From assembly GCF_027922165.1 (NCBI RefSeq), contig NZ_BSFD01000002.1, positions 864,812 to 928,811 of the forward strand: a DNA stretch of 64,000 nucleotides, in the 5' to 3' direction. The notes under the pieces are model-generated. The model saw only the letters and a list, made by a program, of their open reading frames with translations. It had not been told where the DNA came from and made no database searches. Below are positions 48,667 through 56,068 of the stretch, one piece after another (position 1 is the stretch's first letter; every line of letters begins with the position of its first letter). The translations under genes and the position numbers were made by a program. The stretch comes from Brevundimonas intermedia (GTDB lineage Bacteria > Pseudomonadota > Alphaproteobacteria > Caulobacterales > Caulobacteraceae).

Positions 48667-48829
48667 AGTCCCGGCGCGCGCAATTCCGCGACGAAAGCCC
48701 CCGGTTTTCAAACCCCTGATCCCCGCCTCGGGCGATCATCTGATCACGGTCCGAAACGCGCCTATACTGCCCGCCGGGTCTTTGACATCGCCATCCCCTG
48801 CGCCCGTCGCCGCGCGCAAGAATAGACGA

Positions 48830-48868
48830 AAATAGACTCATTTTTTTTCGAGTCGAATGAGTCTATTT
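48830..48868 (-). terminator. Intrinsic-terminator-like hairpin after the DsbA-family gene
   Basis: A perfect 13-bp AT-rich stem, AAATAGACTCATT / AATGAGTCTATTT, with a 13-base loop that includes eight consecutive T (plus strand). It begins 9 bp after the stop of the minus-strand gene. The stem's low GC is unusual for this genome, and the T tract is in the loop rather than after the stem on the minus strand, so termination strength is uncertain. Confidence 0.6.
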
Positions 48869-48877
48869 CGCCGGCCG

Positions 48878-49534
48878 TCAGACCTCGGCCGCGATCTTCC
48901 TCAGGGCCTCTTCGAACACCTGGGCCGGCTGGCCGCCGCTGATCAGATATTTGCCCTCGACCACCACCGCCGGGACCGAGGTGATCCCCCGCGACCGCCA
49001 CAGCTCCTCGGCTCCGCGCACGGCCTGCGCATAGCGGCCCGAGGCCAGGACCTCGCCCGCCTCGGCCCGGTCCAGCCCGGCGGCCTCGGCGGCGCTGGTC
49101 AGGACGCCGGCGTCGGTCAGGTTGCGGTTCTCGGTGAAGTGGGCCGTGAACAGGGCCTGTTTCAGCGCCTTCTGCTTGTCGGGCGCGGTCTCGTGCGCCC
49201 AGTGCAGCAGGCGGTGGGCGTCGAAGGTGTTCCAGATGCGGCTGTCGTCGGTCATGCGCATGTCGAAGCCGCTCTCGGCGGCGCGCTCGCGGATCATGGC
49301 GCGGTTGGCGGCCGACTGTTCCGGGCTGGCGCCGTATTTGCGGCCGATGTGCTCGACGATGTTCTCGCCCTCGGGCGCGATCTGGGGGTTCAGTTCGAAG
49401 GGCTGGAAGGCGATGTCGGCGCCGATCCCCTCGCCCTCCAGCCTGGCCAGCGCCGTCTCCAGCCCACCCAGGCCGACCACGCACCAGGGGCAGACCACGT
49501 CGGAAACGAAGTCGATCTTCAGGGTCTTGGTCAT
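48878..49534 (-). CDS. DsbA family oxidoreductase (FrnE-like)
   Basis: The 218-residue thioredoxin-fold protein has an N-terminal active site DVVCPWCVVG (CPWC at 15-18), an inserted helical domain and the cis-Pro loop TSVPAVVVEGKYLISGGQP. It lacks a signal peptide, as FrnE-type members do, so it is probably cytosolic and acts in polyketide-like or stress thiol chemistry. It stands alone with a terminator hairpin after it and a family C repeat upstream. Confidence 0.92.
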   Translation of the reverse strand: MTKTLKIDFVSDVVCPWCVVGLGGLETALARLEGEGIGADIAFQPFELNPQIAPEGENIVEHIGRKYGASPEQSAANRAMIRERAAESGFDMRMTDDSRIWNTFDAHRLLHWAHETAPDKQKALKQALFTAHFTENRNLTDAGVLTSAAEAAGLDRAEAGEVLASGRYAQAVRGAEELWRSRGITSVPAVVVEGKYLISGGQPAQVFEEALRKIAAEV

Positions 49535-49601
49535 GGCGAGGGCCTTCTGGAACAGCGGGTGTTGCGGAGCATATGGGAAAGGACGCGCCGAACGCCAGAC
49601 C

Positions 49602-49747
49602 GTCTCCTCCCCATGAAATGGGGAGGGGGACCCCGAAGGGGTGGAGGGGCTCTCGACGCCGCACAGGCGCCGGGGATGCGGTAAAGAACCCCTCCGTCAC
49701 GGCGCGAAGGGGCGCCGCGCCACCTCCCCGCTGCGCAGGGAGGAGAC
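49602..49747. repeat. Intergenic repeat, family C copy 2
   Basis: The 146-bp element has GTCTCCTC / GAGGAGAC ends and the same core words (GTGGAGGGGCTCT, AAAGAACCCCTCCGTCACGG, GCGCCGCGCCACCTCCCC) as 32033-32198. The end hairpins differ in stem and loop. It lies between the DsbA-like gene and the DUF1206 gene. Confidence 0.85.
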
Positions 49748-49755
49748 AGGGAGCC

Positions 49756-50667
49756 TCAGCCCAGCTTCAGATCCCGCGGCGGCCGGATCCTGCGCCAGCG
49801 CGCCTCCACGAAGGCGAAAGCGCCGAAGGCCATCAGCCCCGCCGCCGTCAGGCCCAGAATCCACGAGCCGCCGGGCTGGGCCTCCAGCGCGTCCAGCGCC
49901 GCCGCCGTCGTCGTCACCTCGCCCGAGCGCGCGTGCAGCCCCGCCAGGACCACGAACACCCCCAGCGGCACATAGGCGAAGCCGCGCGCGCCATAGCCGA
50001 TCCGCGCCAGGGCCGACGCCGGTTTTCGCACCGCCGGCGGACAGGCCAGGGCCGCGTCGAAGTCGTCCCTGAAGGCCCTGACGATATTGCCGATCCCGAC
50101 GCCCAGCACCACCAGCCCCGCCACGATCAGCAGCAGGCCGCCGAACGGCAGGCCCAGAACCATGGCCGCCTTCTCCTGGTTCTCGGCCACGCTCTCGGCC
50201 TGGTCTGCGGCCCGCGAGGTCGCCTCGCCGACCTCGTCCAGATATTCGAACACCCCGGCCGCCAGCAGGCCGTAGAACAGACCGCTGGCCGCCTGGCCCG
50301 CCCGCGTGGCCCAGCCCTTCAGGTCGCCGCCCTCATGGTCCGCGTCGAACACGGCCTGCAACAGGCGCCAGCCGACGAAGGCCCACAGGCCCAGGCCCAG
50401 CAGCACCAGCCAGACCCGCCCGAACGGCTGTTCCGCCAGCCAGCCCGCCGCTCCGCCCGTGCCCACCGCCTCGCCGATCCGGTCGGTCGCCGCCAGCAGG
50501 GTCAGCGCCCCCGCCGACAGATAGACGAAGCCCCGCGCCCCATAACCGACCCGCGCCGCACCCTCGATCAGGGTCGTCAGCTTGGGGATGCGGCGGGTGG
50601 CGGGGATACGGCCGCGAACGGTCTTGCCCAGGGCGGCGGCGGCGTGACGAAGACGGGCGGCGAACAT
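49756..50667 (-). CDS. DUF1206 domain membrane protein
   Basis: The 303-residue protein has six membrane helices in three similar pairs. The repeat signature is ARVGYGARGFVYLSAGALTL (first), KGWATRAGQAASGLFYGLL (second) and ARIGYGARGFAYVPLGVF (third). DUF1206 proteins have three such units; function unknown. It is transcribed alone on the minus strand, downstream of the two-component genes by 73 bp. Confidence 0.88.
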   Translation of the reverse strand: MFAARLRHAAAALGKTVRGRIPATRRIPKLTTLIEGAARVGYGARGFVYLSAGALTLLAATDRIGEAVGTGGAAGWLAEQPFGRVWLVLLGLGLWAFVGWRLLQAVFDADHEGGDLKGWATRAGQAASGLFYGLLAAGVFEYLDEVGEATSRAADQAESVAENQEKAAMVLGLPFGGLLLIVAGLVVLGVGIGNIVRAFRDDFDAALACPPAVRKPASALARIGYGARGFAYVPLGVFVVLAGLHARSGEVTTTAAALDALEAQPGGSWILGLTAAGLMAFGAFAFVEARWRRIRPPRDLKLG

Positions 50668-50740
50668 GAGGGCTCCAGCGCGGCGGAGCGGTTCAACGCG
50701 CCTGAATGCCGATGGCTCCGCCCGACCTAGGCGGCCCGCC

Positions 50741-52201
50741 CTAACCGGCTTGAGCCGCCGGCAGCTCCAGCACCACCTTCAGCCCGCCCATCTCGCTGTC
50801 GCCCAGGGTCAGCCGCCCGCCATAGGCGCGCGTCAGGTCCTCGACGATCGACAGGCCCAGGCCCGAGCCGGGCGCGCTCTCGTCCAGCCGGGCGCCGCGC
50901 TTCATGACCGCCTCGCGCTGGTCGGCGGGCAGGCCGGGGCCGTCGTCCTCGACCACCACGATCATCTGGCCCAGACCGCTGGGGCCGGCCGAGACGCGGA
51001 CGCGCCGCTTGCTGAACTTGGCCGCGTTCTCGATCAGATTGCCCAGGATCTCCTGCAGGTCCTGACGTTCGCCCAGGAAGGCCAGGTCGTCGGGGGCGCG
51101 CCAGTCGATCTCGACGCCCTTGTCGCGGAACACCTGTTCGATCATCACCGCCAGCTCGTCCAGCACCTCGGGCACGGGGGTGGTCTCGCCCAGGCCGTGG
51201 GCGGCGCGGGCGGCGGCGCGGGCGCGGCGCAGGTGGTGGTCGACCTGGCCCTGCATGACCTTGGTCTGGCGCCGCACCAGTTCGGGCAGGGCGCCGTCGG
51301 CGGTCCCGGCCTCGGCCAGCATGACCGAGATCGGGGTCTTCAGCGCGTGGGCCAGATTGCCGACATGGGTGCGCTGGCGATCCACCACCTCCTGGTTATG
51401 GTCCAGCAGGCGGTTGACCTGCTCGGCCAGGGGCTGGATCTCCAGCGGATAGGATCGTCCGATCCGCGCCGCCTTGCCGTGGCGCACGGCCGCGATCTCG
51501 TTGCGCAGGTCATAGAGAGGCCGCAAGCCGACCTGAACCTGGATGAAGACCGCCAATACCAGGCCCAGGCCCAGGATCAGCAGGGCCACCCAGGTGACGG
51601 TGGCGAACTGGCGCGTATCGGCGTCCACTTCGGACCGGTCGATGGCGGCCAGGAAGACGACCGGGTTATCGCGCCGGGGGATGGACTTCATGCTGGCCGC
51701 GACCCGCAGCGGCTCGCGCGTGGTCGGGTCGTTCTTGGGCCCCCGGGTATTGTAGGTGATCACCTCGCCGAAGGCCGCATCCAGGCGGGACGGCAGGTCG
51801 ACCGGCAAGGCCAGGTCATAGGTCCACAGCGAGGTCGAGCGGGCGATGCTGACCATGGTCCCGTCCGGCTGAACCTCCAGGATCTGCCAGTATTTTCCCG
51901 ACAGCAGCCGCAGGGTGCGGGCGTCCTGAATCTGGGGCACGACCTCGCCCTCGCCGGTGCGGCTGGCCGCCACCACGATCTCGTCGATGGTCTCATTGAG
52001 CATGTCGCCCAGTCGCCGCAGCGCCGATTCCTGGAAGGCCTGGGTCAGGACGATGGCCGCGATCACCAGAGCCACCAGGATCCAGGCCGAGGCCAGCCAG
52101 ATCAGCCGGCGCGTCAGGGATCGGCCGGGACGACCCAGATAGCGGCCCCAGTCGGCGCTTCGATCGCCAGAGGGCAGCTCGGGCGTCGCCGCCTCGCTCA
52201 C
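50741..52201 (-). CDS. Sensor histidine kinase (PhoQ/FeuQ-like)
   Basis: The 486-residue membrane kinase has transmembrane helices at about 33-55 and 203-224 flanking a 147-residue periplasmic sensor. A HAMP-like linker, an H-box LAHALKTPISVML (His285) and the catalytic domain with GNLIENAAKFS, DDGPGLP and GSGLGLSIVEDL follow. The HALKTP H-box is characteristic of PhoQ/FeuQ-type sensors of envelope or cation stress. It is coupled to the response regulator by a 4-bp overlap. Confidence 0.92.
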   Translation of the reverse strand: MSEAATPELPSGDRSADWGRYLGRPGRSLTRRLIWLASAWILVALVIAAIVLTQAFQESALRRLGDMLNETIDEIVVAASRTGEGEVVPQIQDARTLRLLSGKYWQILEVQPDGTMVSIARSTSLWTYDLALPVDLPSRLDAAFGEVITYNTRGPKNDPTTREPLRVAASMKSIPRRDNPVVFLAAIDRSEVDADTRQFATVTWVALLILGLGLVLAVFIQVQVGLRPLYDLRNEIAAVRHGKAARIGRSYPLEIQPLAEQVNRLLDHNQEVVDRQRTHVGNLAHALKTPISVMLAEAGTADGALPELVRRQTKVMQGQVDHHLRRARAAARAAHGLGETTPVPEVLDELAVMIEQVFRDKGVEIDWRAPDDLAFLGERQDLQEILGNLIENAAKFSKRRVRVSAGPSGLGQMIVVVEDDGPGLPADQREAVMKRGARLDESAPGSGLGLSIVEDLTRAYGGRLTLGDSEMGGLKVVLELPAAQAG

Positions 52202-52878
52202 GCCGCCTCGGACTCGCCGATCAGGGGCGTCAGCCGATAGCCCAGGCCGCGTACGGTCTCGATCCGGTCCGGCCCGACCTTCTTGCGCAGCCGGCCGATG
52301 AAGACCTCGATGGTGTTGGAGTCGCGGTCGAAGTCCTGATCATACAGGTGCTCCACCAGTTCGGTGCGGCTGATGACCCGGCCCTGGTGCATCATCATGT
52401 AGTGAAGCAGCCGATACTCAAGCGATGTCAGCCGCAGAGGCTCGCCGTTGACGCTGGCGCGCGCCGCGCGCGGGTCCAGCCTCAGGCCGCCGCACGCCAG
52501 GGTCGCCGAAGCGATGCCGGCCGAGCGGCGCAGCAGGGCCCGCAGCCGCGCCAGGAGCTCCTCGGTGTGGAAGGGCTTGGTCAGATAGTCGTCAGCGCCG
52601 GCGTCGAAGCCCGCCACCTTGTCCGACCAGGCGCCGCGCGCGGTCAGGATCAGCACCGGCGTGGTCTTGCCCTCGCGCCGCCAGCGCTCCAGCACCGACA
52701 CCCCGTCGATCTTGGGCAGGCCCAGGTCCAGGACGACGACGTCATAGGGCTCGTTCTCGCCCAGATAATGGGCTTCCTCGCCGTCGGGTGCGTGGTCCAC
52801 GGCATAGCCGGCGTCGGACAGGGCGGCCTTCAGCTGGCGCGACAGATCGACGTCGTCTTCGACAAGAAGGACACGCAT
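52198..52878 (-). CDS. OmpR-family response regulator
   Basis: The 226-residue protein has a receiver with Asp51 (VVVLDLGLP) and Lys101 (YLTKPF). The C-terminal winged helix shows LTSLEYRLLHYMMMHQGRVISR and NTIEVFIGRLRKKVG. It pairs with the histidine kinase (4-bp overlap) and begins one base into the stop of the PepSY-like gene (TGATG), so all three are one operon. Confidence 0.95.
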   Translation of the reverse strand: MRVLLVEDDVDLSRQLKAALSDAGYAVDHAPDGEEAHYLGENEPYDVVVLDLGLPKIDGVSVLERWRREGKTTPVLILTARGAWSDKVAGFDAGADDYLTKPFHTEELLARLRALLRRSAGIASATLACGGLRLDPRAARASVNGEPLRLTSLEYRLLHYMMMHQGRVISRTELVEHLYDQDFDRDSNTIEVFIGRLRKKVGPDRIETVRGLGYRLTPLIGESEAA

Positions 52879-53207
52879 CAGTCTGGCCTGCGACGCTGGT
52901 TGTTGGAGGATCCGCTGTCGCGCGTGCGGCCGGTCTGACCGTCCACCACAACCTCGCGGACGCGACCGTCGCGTTCCACCAGAACGGAGTAGTCGCCGTC
53001 GCCGCGCGGGCGGGTGTCGATGGGACGGCCGCCGACGGCCTCGCCGCCACGACGGCGCGCCTCATCGGGGCTGACGCGCGGCTGGCGCGGCTGAGGCTGG
53101 GTCTGCTGACGCTCGTCGCGCGACTGTGCGCTCGCCGCCGGAACAAGGACCGGAGCGAGGGCCAGGGTCGCGACGGCGACGATCAAACTGGCTGACTTGC
53201 TGAACAT
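52878..53207 (-). CDS. Secreted PepSY-like peptide co-transcribed with a two-component system
   Basis: The 109-residue protein has a signal peptide (about 1-28, PAASAQ), an Arg/Gln/Pro-rich linker and a C-terminal strand segment DYSVLVERDGRVREVVVDGQTGR typical of PepSY-like domains. Such small secreted proteins often precede PhoPQ-like systems and may modulate the sensor. ATG 53207 fits the signal peptide; the longer frame runs into the promoter region. Confidence 0.78.
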   Translation of the reverse strand: MFSKSASLIVAVATLALAPVLVPAASAQSRDERQQTQPQPRQPRVSPDEARRRGGEAVGGRPIDTRPRGDGDYSVLVERDGRVREVVVDGQTGRTRDSGSSNNQRRRPD

Positions 53208-53231
53208 GGGCGTCAATCTGGCGCCGCTCTC

Positions 53232-53357
53232 CTGAACAGGCCCTGAATGATCCGTATAGAATAGGGCGGGCCGAAACGCCATTGCGCGAACACCGGGACG
53301 TTCCGCACCTGACGTATTTCTCATTTAGATGAACCGAACCTGATCGGGCCTGTTCAG
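53232..53357. promoter_or_regulatory. 12-bp inverted repeat pair in the divergent promoter region
   Basis: CTGAACAGGCCC (53232-53243) and its exact complement GGGCCTGTTCAG (53346-53357) flank the space between the divergent PepSY-like operon and the small secreted protein gene. A TATAGAAT-like word lies near 53254. The symmetric placement suggests regulator binding at both promoters, possibly by the encoded response regulator. Confidence 0.45.
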
Positions 53358-53433
53358 ATCGGGCTCAGCCGCCGCGTCGTCATATCTCCCTATCGCCGGT
53401 CACCCCGACCGGCCCGCAACCGAGGAGAACATC

Positions 53434-53805
53434 ATGCGGAAGTTCATCATCCCCGCCGTCGTCCTGGCCGCCGTCGCCTCGGCCGCCCTGCCCGCCGCCG
53501 CTCAATCCTATGGCCATCACGGCCGTCCGCCCGTCCATCAGGCCGGCTACGGAAGCTGGCAGTCGATCAATGCGCGCCAGGTCAATCTTGACCGCCGCAT
53601 CGACCAGGGCGTCCGCACCGGCCAGCTCAGCCGCCGCGAAGCCAGCCGCCTGCGCGGCGAGTTCAACGGCCTGCTGCGTCTTGAGGCCAACTACCGCCGC
53701 GGCGGCCTGACCGCCTGGGAACGCACCGACCTGGACCGTCGCTTCGACCGTCTGTCGGCCCAGGTCCGCAACGAACGTCACGACCGCGACAATCGCAGGG
53801 GCTGA
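53434..53805 (+). CDS. Small secreted protein of unknown function
   Basis: The 123-residue protein has a signal peptide (about 1-23, PAAAQ). It then has two similar helical segments: QVNLDRRIDQGVRTGQLSRREASRLRGEF and a second around GLTAWERTDLDRRFDRLSAQV. It is rich in Arg. The GAGGAG before the ATG is a strong ribosome site. It is divergent from the PepSY/two-component operon with a shared inverted repeat between them, so it may belong to the same regulon. Confidence 0.75.
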   Translation: MRKFIIPAVVLAAVASAALPAAAQSYGHHGRPPVHQAGYGSWQSINARQVNLDRRIDQGVRTGQLSRREASRLRGEFNGLLRLEANYRRGGLTAWERTDLDRRFDRLSAQVRNERHDRDNRRG

Positions 53806-53900
53806 ACCTCCCCGCATCGAACGACGCGAGCGCGGTCCGAAAGGGCCGCGCTCTTTCGTTGCGGGTGGCGAGCCGGCATTCGCCGGTCTAACCTCCGCCG

Positions 53901-54371
53901 ATGCGGCTCATCTCACGCCATTTCGACGTCTTCGCTGACTATTTCCAGTTCTACGTCTGTGACGCAGCTTTCCAGACTGACCCGGGCCTGTTGTGGGACG
54001 AGGCCGCCACAGCGCGGATGCTGGCGATCGGGCCCGACCTGATCGCGGTCGGAACCGCACGAAACATGACTGTGCCGGTTGAGATCGAGGTTCTGAACGC
54101 CGCGCCCGCCCCGGATCTGGACGACTGGGACCAGATCGTCGACTGCGGCGTCAGTCTTCCCAGTGGCAAGCTGATCGTCTTCGGCTGCACCGAAAACAGC
54201 GATGACGCAGACCGCATTGGAATAGAGCCGGGGGACTACGCGGCCCGCATATCCTACGCCAATCTCGGCGATCTTTCGGACGACGGGCTTGAGGGCGATG
54301 ACCGATATCGCGTTCAGCTTTGGCGAGCGGCGATTCCACCGATCACCGTCTTGAAGGCTTCACCCAAATAG
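53901..54371 (+). CDS. Conserved-looking cytosolic protein of unknown function
   Basis: The 156-residue acidic protein begins MRLISRHFDVFADYFQFYV. It contains VGTARNMTVPVEIEVLNAAP, then DCGVSLPSGKLIVFGC and YAARISYANLGDL. It has no signal peptide or membrane helix. Its regular strand-rich pattern suggests a real small beta-domain. It converges with the 84-residue gene at 54430; no family was recognised with confidence. Confidence 0.6.
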   Translation: MRLISRHFDVFADYFQFYVCDAAFQTDPGLLWDEAATARMLAIGPDLIAVGTARNMTVPVEIEVLNAAPAPDLDDWDQIVDCGVSLPSGKLIVFGCTENSDDADRIGIEPGDYAARISYANLGDLSDDGLEGDDRYRVQLWRAAIPPITVLKASPK

Positions 54372-54429
54372 GTCCGCTGAGGATCAGACCGGGTTCTGAG
54401 CGTCAGCACTAAAGAACGGACATCACCGC

Positions 54430-54684
54430 TTAAGCGCGCGCGACGAGTTCCAAGTCGGGCTCGGGCTCTTCGTAATGGATGAGACCCCACATCGGGAACT
54501 CGATCATCACCCCACGCCCAAGATGGCTCCAGTCATCCTTGGTGAACCTATCCGTATAGGCGTCGTCGTCGATCGAACACACGACAACGCCGTTTCGGTC
54601 CTCGCCAAGGCCGACGACGTCTCCAACTTTGAGCGGCGTTCCGTCTGAGTAATTCACCAAGGCGTCCTCAAGCTTCGCTGCCAC
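54430..54684 (-). CDS. Small acidic protein of unknown function
   Basis: The 84-residue protein has the pattern YSDGTPLKVGDVVGLGEDRNGVVV, then a middle aromatic segment DDWSHLGRGVMIEFPMWGLIHYEE. The first half looks like an SH3-like or KOW-like small barrel. Similar short proteins sometimes act as immunity proteins, but nothing here proves it. It lies alone between convergent neighbours. Confidence 0.55.
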   Translation of the reverse strand: MAAKLEDALVNYSDGTPLKVGDVVGLGEDRNGVVVCSIDDDAYTDRFTKDDWSHLGRGVMIEFPMWGLIHYEEPEPDLELVARA

Positions 54685-54729
54685 AATCGCCGATCATTTG
54701 AGGCCGGCTATGGGTAGCTATTCACTCGC

Positions 54730-55368
54730 CTACAGCTTGATAAACGGCTGGATCAGCTTGCCCAGCCAGCCGTCCAGTTGAATCTGCCCGTCCAGGGCCA
54801 CCACGCACAAGCAGGGGTCGGGCGACACCACGCGGGGCTGGTGCAGGACCTCCGTGTCCGCCTCTTCGAAGTCGCCCACATCGAACCGTTCGGTCTCGGT
54901 GGCGTAGGCGCCGTGGATGACGCAGGTCAGTTCGACGCCGCCGTGGGTGTGTTTGGGCGTCTCGCGACCCGGCCCGATCTCCAGCAGAATGACGCGGCAA
55001 TCGCCGTCGCGCGGCGCATGGACGTCGCGGGCGCGCATGCCCGGACCCAGCCATCGCCATGGGCCGAGCGCATAACGGCGCAGGGGCTCCGGAAGACCCG
55101 CCATGTCGTTCAGCGGCGTGGAGGCCAGGGCCTGTCCGGCGTCCGCCTCGGCGCGCGCCAGGACGCGGGCAAGGGCGTCGTCGGGCATGGCCGCGGGTTC
55201 CAGCTCGTCCAGCAGGCGGCCGCCCACCGCCTGAAGCTGGCGGACCCAGGCGTCGTTTTCAGGCCGCATCGCCAGATGGGCGGCGACCACCACGGCCTCG
55301 GGCGGGCTCAGCGTCCCGGCGGCATAGGCCAGAAGCCGTTCTTCGGAAGGGTTGTGACGGGCGCTCAT
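54730..55368 (-). CDS. ChrR-like cupin anti-sigma factor lacking two zinc cysteines
   Basis: The 212-residue protein is ChrR-like. The N-terminal anti-sigma domain (ERLLAYAAGTLSPPEAVVVAAHLA) is followed by a C-terminal cupin with metal-binding PKHTHGGVELTCVIHGAY and LHQPRV. In R. sphaeroides ChrR zinc is held by His6, His31, Cys35 and Cys38. Here His5 and His31 are kept but positions 35 and 38 are Arg and Asn. The ATG overlaps the sigma-factor stop (ATGA), the normal rpoE-chrR arrangement. Confidence 0.88.
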   Translation of the reverse strand: MSARHNPSEERLLAYAAGTLSPPEAVVVAAHLAMRPENDAWVRQLQAVGGRLLDELEPAAMPDDALARVLARAEADAGQALASTPLNDMAGLPEPLRRYALGPWRWLGPGMRARDVHAPRDGDCRVILLEIGPGRETPKHTHGGVELTCVIHGAYATETERFDVGDFEEADTEVLHQPRVVSPDPCLCVVALDGQIQLDGWLGKLIQPFIKL

Positions 55369-55967
55369 GCCTCGCCTCCGTCGTCTTCAAGCAGAGTGCG
55401 CAGTTTGATCATGGCCTTGCGTATGCGGGATTTGACCGTACCGAGCGGCAGGTTCAGCAGCCGGGCGATTTCGGAATGGGGATTGTCCTGGAAGAAGGCC
55501 AGGCGAAGAACTTCGATCTGGTCGGCCGACAGCCGCGCCATGGCTGTCTTCAGACGCGCGGCGTCCTGGGACATCGACAGGATCTGGTCGGGTCGTTCCG
55601 GCTCGTCCTGGGACAGTTCGATCTCGGGCATCGGGGTCCGGCGCGCGTCCTGGCGCAGCACGTCCAGCCGCCGGTTGCGGGCGATGGTGAAGATCCAGGT
55701 CGCGGCGCGGGCCTTGGCGCTGTCGAACAGCTCCGCCTTGCGCCAGACCGTCAGCATGGCGTCCTGCGCAAAGTCCTCTGCCGCGCCGGCGGGCGCCCCG
55801 GCCTTCATCAGATAGGCCTTAAGGCGGGGGGCGAAATGTTCGAACAGGCGCGCAAAAGCCTCGCGGTCCCGCCTCAGAGCCACCGCCTCAATCAGCCGGT
55901 CATACTCGCCGTCCGCAGGCGTCACGGGCGGCCGAATCCGCTGAAAATCTGAGACCTGTCCATACAT
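55365..55967 (-). CDS. ECF sigma factor, RpoE (ChrR-partner) type
   Basis: The 200-residue sigma factor, if started at ATG 55967, has region 2 REAFARLFEHFAPRLKAYL and AEDFAQDAMLTVWRKAELFD, and region 4 LSADQIEVLRLAFFQDNPHSEIARLLNLPLGTVKSRIRKA. The longest frame starts at 56030, upstream of the gene's own promoter, so ATG 55967, just after the predicted -10, is more likely. This type answers singlet oxygen and related stress in Rhodobacter. It lies 35-38 bp from a divergent promoter of the same type. Confidence 0.92.
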   Translation of the reverse strand: MYGQVSDFQRIRPPVTPADGEYDRLIEAVALRRDREAFARLFEHFAPRLKAYLMKAGAPAGAAEDFAQDAMLTVWRKAELFDSAKARAATWIFTIARNRRLDVLRQDARRTPMPEIELSQDEPERPDQILSMSQDAARLKTAMARLSADQIEVLRLAFFQDNPHSEIARLLNLPLGTVKSRIRKAMIKLRTLLEDDGGEA

Positions 55968-55976
55968 GGACCCTAA

Positions 55977-56002
55977 TACGGTTCCGGTGAAAGTCTGGAT
56001 CA
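55977..56002 (-). promoter_or_regulatory. ECF-type promoter of the sigma/anti-sigma operon
   Basis: On the minus strand TGATCC (56002-55997) is followed after exactly 16 bp by CGTA (55980-55977), about 10 bp before the ATG at 55967. The same arrangement occurs on the plus strand 6 bp away. It is consistent with autoregulation by the sigma factor. Confidence 0.7.
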
Positions 56003-56007
56003 TTTCG

Positions 56008-56033
56008 TGATCCGCGCGCTTGATCGCCACGTA
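56008..56033 (+). promoter_or_regulatory. ECF-type promoter of the FAD oxidoreductase/DUF1365 operon
   Basis: TGATCC (56008-56013), a 16-bp spacer and CGTA (56030-56033) lie 35 bp before the oxidoreductase ATG. The two elements and spacing match the divergent sigma-gene promoter exactly, so both operons probably form one regulon. Confidence 0.7.
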
Positions 56034-56068
56034 TCCTCAGCGTCTTTTTGTTCTTTGCCGGAGTTCAT

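Noticed and set aside
47835..48683. 282-residue minus-strand frame across the repeats near 48 kb
   Set aside because: It is assembled from palindromic repeats and the antisense of the pentad-repeat gene. Composition is low complexity and no motif is seen.
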